Assembly: GCA_009705075.1 (NCBI GenBank)
Contig: WLCY01000005.1
Location: forward strand, 1-9,937
Direction: 5' to 3'
Source: Actinomycetota bacterium
GTDB taxonomy: Bacteria > Actinomycetota > Actinomycetes > Nanopelagicales > Nanopelagicaceae
Length of the DNA: 9,937 nucleotides
Shown: piece by piece, positions 6,323 to 9,937 of the stretch
Layout of the letters: every line of letters begins with the position of its first letter
Position numbering within the stretch: position 1 is the first letter of the stretch
Translations under genes and position numbers: made by a program
The notes under the pieces: model-generated
What the model saw: only the letters and a program-made list of their open reading frames with translations
Databases searched by the model: none
What the model was told of the DNA's origin: nothing

Positions 6323-6328
6323 CTACTA

Positions 6329-7075
6329 ATGAGCAATGTTTTAGCCAAAAAAATCGGCCAAGTTTTACAGGTCACTTTAAATCGCCCAGAGAAGAAGAAT
6401 GCGCTCACGCCGACCATGTATTCGGAGCTCTCAAAGGCGCTCATTGAGGCCAAAGATAATTTTGACATCAGGGTAGTGGTCATTTCAGGCGCAGGCAGTG
6501 CATTTACTGGCGGCAACGATATTTTGGATTTCTTAAACACTCCGCCTACGGGTGCGGATTCTCCAGTTATGCAATTTCTTTCGGTGCTTCATGATTTTCC
6601 AAAGCCTTTAATTGCTGCGGTGCATGGAAATGCTGTGGGCATTGGGACAACAATGTTGTTTCATTGCGATCTTGTTTACGCGACAGCTGATGCAAAGCTG
6701 TCTATGCCATTTGTATCTCTTGGTTTAGTTCCTGAGGCTGGCTCTTCACTATTGTTCCCACGCTTAGTTGGCCATGCTATTGCCTCAGAAATTTTCTTAA
6801 CCGGCCGCGACTTTTCTGGTACAGAAGCGCATGAGATGCGGTTGGTAAATGAGATTGTTTCCGATCCACTCGAAAAGGCAATGGAAGTTGCTGCGGCTAT
6901 TGCAGAACAGCCGCCCACATCAGTCATAAATACGAAGGCGCTATTGAAGAGTGGGCAGCATCAGGCAGTTGCGATGGTTATGGAAGCCGAGAGTGAATTG
7001 TTTAGAATCGCGCTGGAATCAGATGAAGCACAAATTGCCTTCATGAAATTTCTCGAGAAGAAAGCAAAGGGGTAA
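6329..7075 (+). CDS. Crotonase-fold enoyl-CoA hydratase/isomerase
   Basis: 248 residues, typical length for a cytoplasmic crotonase. Seen: LNRPEKKNALT at 17-27, the first oxyanion-hole loop AFTGGNDILDF at 58-68, the second loop HGNAVGIGTT at 99-108, CDLVYA at 113-118, and LGLVPEAGSS at 131-140 with Glu136. Glu136 matches the single catalytic Glu of delta3,delta2-enoyl-CoA isomerases (PECI type, which have a similar PEG/PEA segment). The other Glu of true hydratases, in the second loop region, is Thr here. Isomerase activity is therefore more likely than hydration, though databases would usually call it enoyl-CoA hydratase. It starts directly downstream of TAAACT without a ribosome site. The HSDL2-like SDR begins six bases after its stop, pointing to an operon in fatty-acyl or other CoA-ester metabolism. 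Confidence 0.9.
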   Translation: MSNVLAKKIGQVLQVTLNRPEKKNALTPTMYSELSKALIEAKDNFDIRVVVISGAGSAFTGGNDILDFLNTPPTGADSPVMQFLSVLHDFPKPLIAAVHGNAVGIGTTMLFHCDLVYATADAKLSMPFVSLGLVPEAGSSLLFPRLVGHAIASEIFLTGRDFSGTEAHEMRLVNEIVSDPLEKAMEVAAAIAEQPPTSVINTKALLKSGQHQAVAMVMEAESELFRIALESDEAQIAFMKFLEKKAKG

Positions 7076-7081
7076 CCAGAA

Positions 7082-7912
7082 ATGTCACTTGCCGGGAAAC
7101 GAATATTTATTACAGGTGGTTCGCGAGGCATAGGACTAGCCATAGCACTTCGAGCCGCTGCCGATGGCGCAAGTATCGCGATTGCGGCCAAGACCGCTGA
7201 AGAGAATCCAAAACTTCCGGGAACAATTTTTACTGCTGCGAAAGAAATCGAAGCCGCTGGGGGAGTGGCGCTACCAATCCAATGCGATATACGTGATGAA
7301 GATGCAATTGGTGCTGCAGTAGATAAGGCGGCCGCGCAATTTGGCGGCTTAGATATTCTTATAAATAATGCCAGTGCAATAAACCTAACTCCAACTGAGA
7401 AAACTCCCGCCAAGCGTTTTGATCTGATGTTTGATGTAAATGTTCGTGGAACATTTCTAACCTCGCAAGCTGCAATTCCTTATCTTCGGGAGAGTGCGAA
7501 GGCTGATCGAAATCCACACATCTTAACTTTGTCACCACCACTCTCCATGAAACCAAAGTGGTTTAAGAACCATGTTGCCTACACGATGTCCAAATACGGA
7601 ATGAGCATGTGTGTTCTTGGAATGTCTGAAGAATTTAAGCGCGATGGAATTGGAGTCAATGCCCTCTGGCCGAGAACTGCAATCGATACCGCGGCGCTGC
7701 AAATGATTCCTGGTGTTGATACCGATTTCTGTCGCACACCTGCAATCTTGTCCGATACGGCCTACATAATCTTGAATCGAGATGCTAAGACAACTACCGG
7801 CAATTTCTTCGTCGACGATGAAGTCTTAGCTTCTGAAGGAATTACTGATCTCGAGAAGTATTCAGTTAAACCTGGAACTAAGGATTTCTTACTTGATTTC
7901 TTCTTAGATTAG
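7082..7912 (+). CDS. HSDL2-like short-chain dehydrogenase
   Basis: 276 residues resembling the dehydrogenase domain of hydroxysteroid dehydrogenase-like protein 2. Seen: TGGSRGIG at 11-18, IAAKTAEENPKLPGTIFTAA at 34-53 (the KLPGTI insert is characteristic of this subfamily), CDIRDE at 68-73, and NNASAI at 95-100. LSPPLSMKPKWF lies at 150-161 with Ser151, YTMSK at 167-171 with catalytic Tyr and Lys, KYGMSMCVLGMSEEF at 171-185 and NALWPRTAI at 193-201. The C-terminal SCP2 sterol-carrier domain of animal HSDL2 is absent, as in most bacterial forms. AAAGGGG at 7066-7072, inside the crotonase end, is a good ribosome site nine bases before ATG. The physiological substrate is unknown; an acyl-CoA-related alcohol/ketone pair is plausible from the partner gene. 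Confidence 0.92.
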   Translation: MSLAGKRIFITGGSRGIGLAIALRAAADGASIAIAAKTAEENPKLPGTIFTAAKEIEAAGGVALPIQCDIRDEDAIGAAVDKAAAQFGGLDILINNASAINLTPTEKTPAKRFDLMFDVNVRGTFLTSQAAIPYLRESAKADRNPHILTLSPPLSMKPKWFKNHVAYTMSKYGMSMCVLGMSEEFKRDGIGVNALWPRTAIDTAALQMIPGVDTDFCRTPAILSDTAYIILNRDAKTTTGNFFVDDEVLASEGITDLEKYSVKPGTKDFLLDFFLD

Positions 7913-9381
7913 TGAATTGCTCCGGTTTCACTTTCAACAAGTGAATCCTTGCCAACATTTAGTGAAATCACAGTAACGATTGCCGCAAGCAGAAGAAATC
8001 CAGCCCCGAATTTAAAGGCCGTGCTGAAGCCATGCACCTGGGCAAAAACCTGAACTTTGTCACCAAGCTCGCCGTGCCCCTTAGCAAATGCCGCCGCTGA
8101 AGAGATTGCAACAGTATTTAGAAGCGCCGCACCAAGTGAGCCGCCAATTTGCTGACTGGTGTTTAACACTGCACCAGCAACACCTGCGTCATGTTCACCT
8201 GCGTTATGAAGACCGGTAGAGGCACTTGGAATAAAGAAGAGAGCCATTCCACTAGACATAATAAGTAGCGCAGGCAAAATATCTTTTGCATAAGTTGAAG
8301 TTGGAGTTATTTGCGAAAGCAGCAGTAAACCTAGTGAAGCTGCCACTAAACCAGTTGCCATAAGTGGCTTTGGTCCGGTTCGTGGAAGTAGTTGTGAGGC
8401 GACTCCGGCGAAAACTATAACTCCAGCTGAAAATGGCAAGAATGCGAAGCCAGATCTTAGCGATGAATAATTCAAGAAACTTTGAAGATAGATACTCAAA
8501 AATAAGAACATTGCGAAGAGACCTGTTCCTACAAGCAAAGAGGCGAGATAGGAGCCACCACGATTTCTTTCTGTTAATACTCGCAGTGGAAGCAGTGGAT
8601 TTGAAACTCGCTTTTCGATTACGAAGAATGCGATCAAGAATGCACCAGCAACGATAAAGAATTTGTAGGTCTCAAAATCTCCCCAGCCCTTGCTTGCCGC
8701 TTGGCTAAATCCATACACAAGTGAGACCAGACCAAGTGTTACTGTCGCTGCTCCGGGAATGTCGTAAGTGTTATCACCTTTAGCTTTAGATTCGTGGATA
8801 AATGGAATCGCTAGAGCAACAGCAACAAGAGCGATAGGAACGTTAACGCCTAAGCACCAGCGCCAATTTGCATATTCAGTAAGCACACCGCCAAGAATTA
8901 GACCGATAGCTGCGCCACCACCTGAAATCGCTCCATACACTCCAAATGCTCGAGCACGTTCTTTTGGAACGGTGAAAGTTACATTGATTAGAGCAAGAGC
9001 TGCCGGAGCCAAGAGTGCGCCGAATGCACCTTGAAGTGCGCGGGCACCAAATAACAGACCTTGAGAAGAAGCGATGCCACCAAGTCCTGAAGCAGCAGCA
9101 AATCCGATTAAACCAACAATAAAAATCTTTTTACGGCCGACATAATCAGAGATTCGGCCACCCAGTAATAGCAAACTTCCAAATGCAAGTGAGTAGGCAG
9201 TAACAACCCATTGTCTATTTGCATCAGAGATATTTAGATCGACTTGGGCACTTGGAAGTGCGATATTTACAATCGATGCATCTAATACAACCATAAGAGA
9301 GGCAATTGCGATTACAAAGAGGGCACGCCAGCGATTGGGATCCAAGCCGTTTTCATCTAGCTCGATTTTTATTTTTGACAT
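7909..9381 (-). CDS. DHA2-family (EmrB/QacA) 14-span MFS multidrug exporter
   Basis: 490 residues, standard for a 14-span proton-driven exporter in the cytoplasmic membrane. Seen: motif D1 LDASIVNIALP at 33-43, TAYSLAFGSLLLLGGRISD at 61-79 leading into motif A GGRISDYVGRKK (74-85), RALQGAFGALLAPAAL at 114-129, antiporter motif C GAISGGGAAIGLILGG at 150-165, and WRWCLGVNVPI at 173-183. Hydrophobic spans continue to about 475. ATG 9381 has AGGGAGA ending about four bases upstream, and the N-terminus is short and hydrophilic. Its stop overlaps the SDR stop by four bases (convergent), leaving no space for a terminator. Dyads in the 118-base upstream gap could be operators, but no TetR or MarR gene is present here. 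Substrates are unpredictable; naming a drug would be unsafe. Confidence 0.95.
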   Translation of the reverse strand: MSKIKIELDENGLDPNRWRALFVIAIASLMVVLDASIVNIALPSAQVDLNISDANRQWVVTAYSLAFGSLLLLGGRISDYVGRKKIFIVGLIGFAAASGLGGIASSQGLLFGARALQGAFGALLAPAALALINVTFTVPKERARAFGVYGAISGGGAAIGLILGGVLTEYANWRWCLGVNVPIALVAVALAIPFIHESKAKGDNTYDIPGAATVTLGLVSLVYGFSQAASKGWGDFETYKFFIVAGAFLIAFFVIEKRVSNPLLPLRVLTERNRGGSYLASLLVGTGLFAMFLFLSIYLQSFLNYSSLRSGFAFLPFSAGVIVFAGVASQLLPRTGPKPLMATGLVAASLGLLLLSQITPTSTYAKDILPALLIMSSGMALFFIPSASTGLHNAGEHDAGVAGAVLNTSQQIGGSLGAALLNTVAISSAAAFAKGHGELGDKVQVFAQVHGFSTAFKFGAGFLLLAAIVTVISLNVGKDSLVESETGAIH

Positions 9382-9425
9382 GATTCTCCCTGTTACATAA
9401 TTTGTGGATTAGGTTCGAATTATTT

Positions 9426-9452
9426 CGCAATTTGCGGTCAAAGTCGCTTTGA
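9426..9452. promoter_or_regulatory. Two adjacent dyads upstream of the MFS exporter (candidate operator)
   Basis: CGCAA-T-TTGCG (9426-9436) and TCAAAG-TCG-CTTTGA (9438-9452) are perfect inverted repeats separated by one base. The second extends to 7 of 8 matching arm positions (9436-9454). Its left arm overlaps a minus-strand TTGACC that resembles a -35 box, although no matching -10 was found. The rest of the gap 9382-9499 shows no ORF. Confidence 0.4.
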
Positions 9453-9499
9453 ACTGCCGAAGTCAGAGTAATTGTGAGAGAGGTAACTGAAAATCGAGG

Positions 9500-9937
9500 T
9501 TAATCGTGAAGAATTAACTCACCCCAGTTTTGAATTACCAGTTTCCAGATTCGTTGGAGCTCTTTTTCAGCATCAGTCATCTCAACCAGGACACTGATTT
9601 TCCCAGACCCTAGGAAAGCGCTATCTGCATCGTCTTCCCAGAGCTTAATAATTCCAGCATCGACTTCTGGGTGAAATTGCACCGCATAGGTTTTCTGGCC
9701 AATTCTATAAATTTGGTTCTCGCACTGTTCACTTGAAGCTAGGGCAACGGCCGAAGAGGGAAGTTTGGAAACGGAATCTTCATGCCACTGGGCGGAAATC
9801 GCGCTTTCACCAAAGTTAAAAACTGAATCTGAAATCGAATTACGATTAATTTCATAAATGCCGATCTCACCAACTTTTGCCCGACTTACTTCGCCACCTA
9901 GCGCTGTTGCCAGTAGTTGAGCGCCTAAGCAGATTGC
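9500..9937 (-). CDS. Class I glutamine amidotransferase, GMP-synthase-like (5'-truncated by window edge)
   Basis: The frame is open from the right edge through 145 residues to the stop. The first visible residues, AICLGAQLLATALGGE, hold the nucleophile Cys at fragment residue 3 (G-x-C-L-G-x-Q type elbow). VQFHPEV around 86-92 supplies the catalytic His and Glu. All three triad residues are thus present. This is the COG0518 type of about 230 residues, which hydrolyses glutamine to pass ammonia to a partner or acts on a gamma-glutamyl substrate (cf. PuuD). The N-terminal portion, about 80-90 residues, is missing. A GTG within the VQFHPEV codons is internal and not a start. No synthetase partner is visible, so the role is unknown. 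It is on the same strand as the MFS gene, 118 bases upstream. Confidence 0.88.
   Translation of the reverse strand, partial: AICLGAQLLATALGGEVSRAKVGEIGIYEINRNSISDSVFNFGESAISAQWHEDSVSKLPSSAVALASSEQCENQIYRIGQKTYAVQFHPEVDAGIIKLWEDDADSAFLGSGKISVLVEMTDAEKELQRIWKLVIQNWGELILHD

Noticed and set aside
8433..9034. Plus-strand open frames inside the MFS gene (and similar antisense frames elsewhere)
   Set aside because: Shadows of a strongly supported gene, with no ribosome site or recognisable protein features.
1..9937. Mobile element, prophage, CRISPR or defence island
   Set aside because: No transposase, integrase, nuclease, toxin-antitoxin pair, spaced repeat array or terminal inverted repeats were seen. 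Base composition looks even by eye across the window.

Overview
The window looks like chromosomal DNA from a moderately AT-rich, small-genome actinobacterium, most like the freshwater Nanopelagicales (acI) group. This is inferred from gene families, tight packing and base composition by eye; no search was run. Support includes an actinobacterial-type two-span membrane protein of unknown function at 5195-5776 and two genes that look leaderless. No rRNA, tRNA, CRISPR array, integrase or insertion sequence was seen, and no gene-free gap exceeds about 165 bases.

Layout: (1) 1-3171, plus strand, a sugar-acid catabolic block. It holds the 3' end of an L-rhamnonate-dehydratase-like enolase-superfamily enzyme, a COG3618 sugar lactonase, an SDR resembling 2-keto-3-deoxy-L-rhamnonate/fuconate dehydrogenases, and an aldo/keto reductase. 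(2) 3195-5086, minus strand, a second enolase-superfamily dehydratase-like enzyme behind a LysE/RhtB-type exporter. The pair is convergent with block 1. (3) 5111-5776, an intrinsic terminator and the two-span membrane protein. (4) 5939-6253, a small free-standing LuxR-type HTH protein. (5) 6329-7912, plus strand, a crotonase-fold enzyme and an HSDL2-like SDR separated by 6 bases, probably acyl-CoA metabolism. (6) 7909-9381, minus strand, a 14-span DHA2 drug exporter whose stop codon overlaps the SDR stop. (7) 9500-9937, minus strand, the C-terminal part of a class I glutamine amidotransferase.

How the genes may work together: block 1 supplies most steps of the non-phosphorylative (oxidative) route for 6-deoxy sugars such as L-rhamnose or L-fucose. 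The steps are sugar dehydrogenase (AKR or an outside enzyme), lactonase, sugar-acid dehydratase, and 2-keto-3-deoxy-acid dehydrogenase. No final aldolase or diketo-acid hydrolase, sugar transporter or sugar regulator is visible. The second dehydratase and LysE pair suggests a further acid-sugar substrate. All substrate assignments are inferred from family and gene neighbourhood. The rest reads as ordinary housekeeping or accessory genes; I found no clearly new defence or mobile system.
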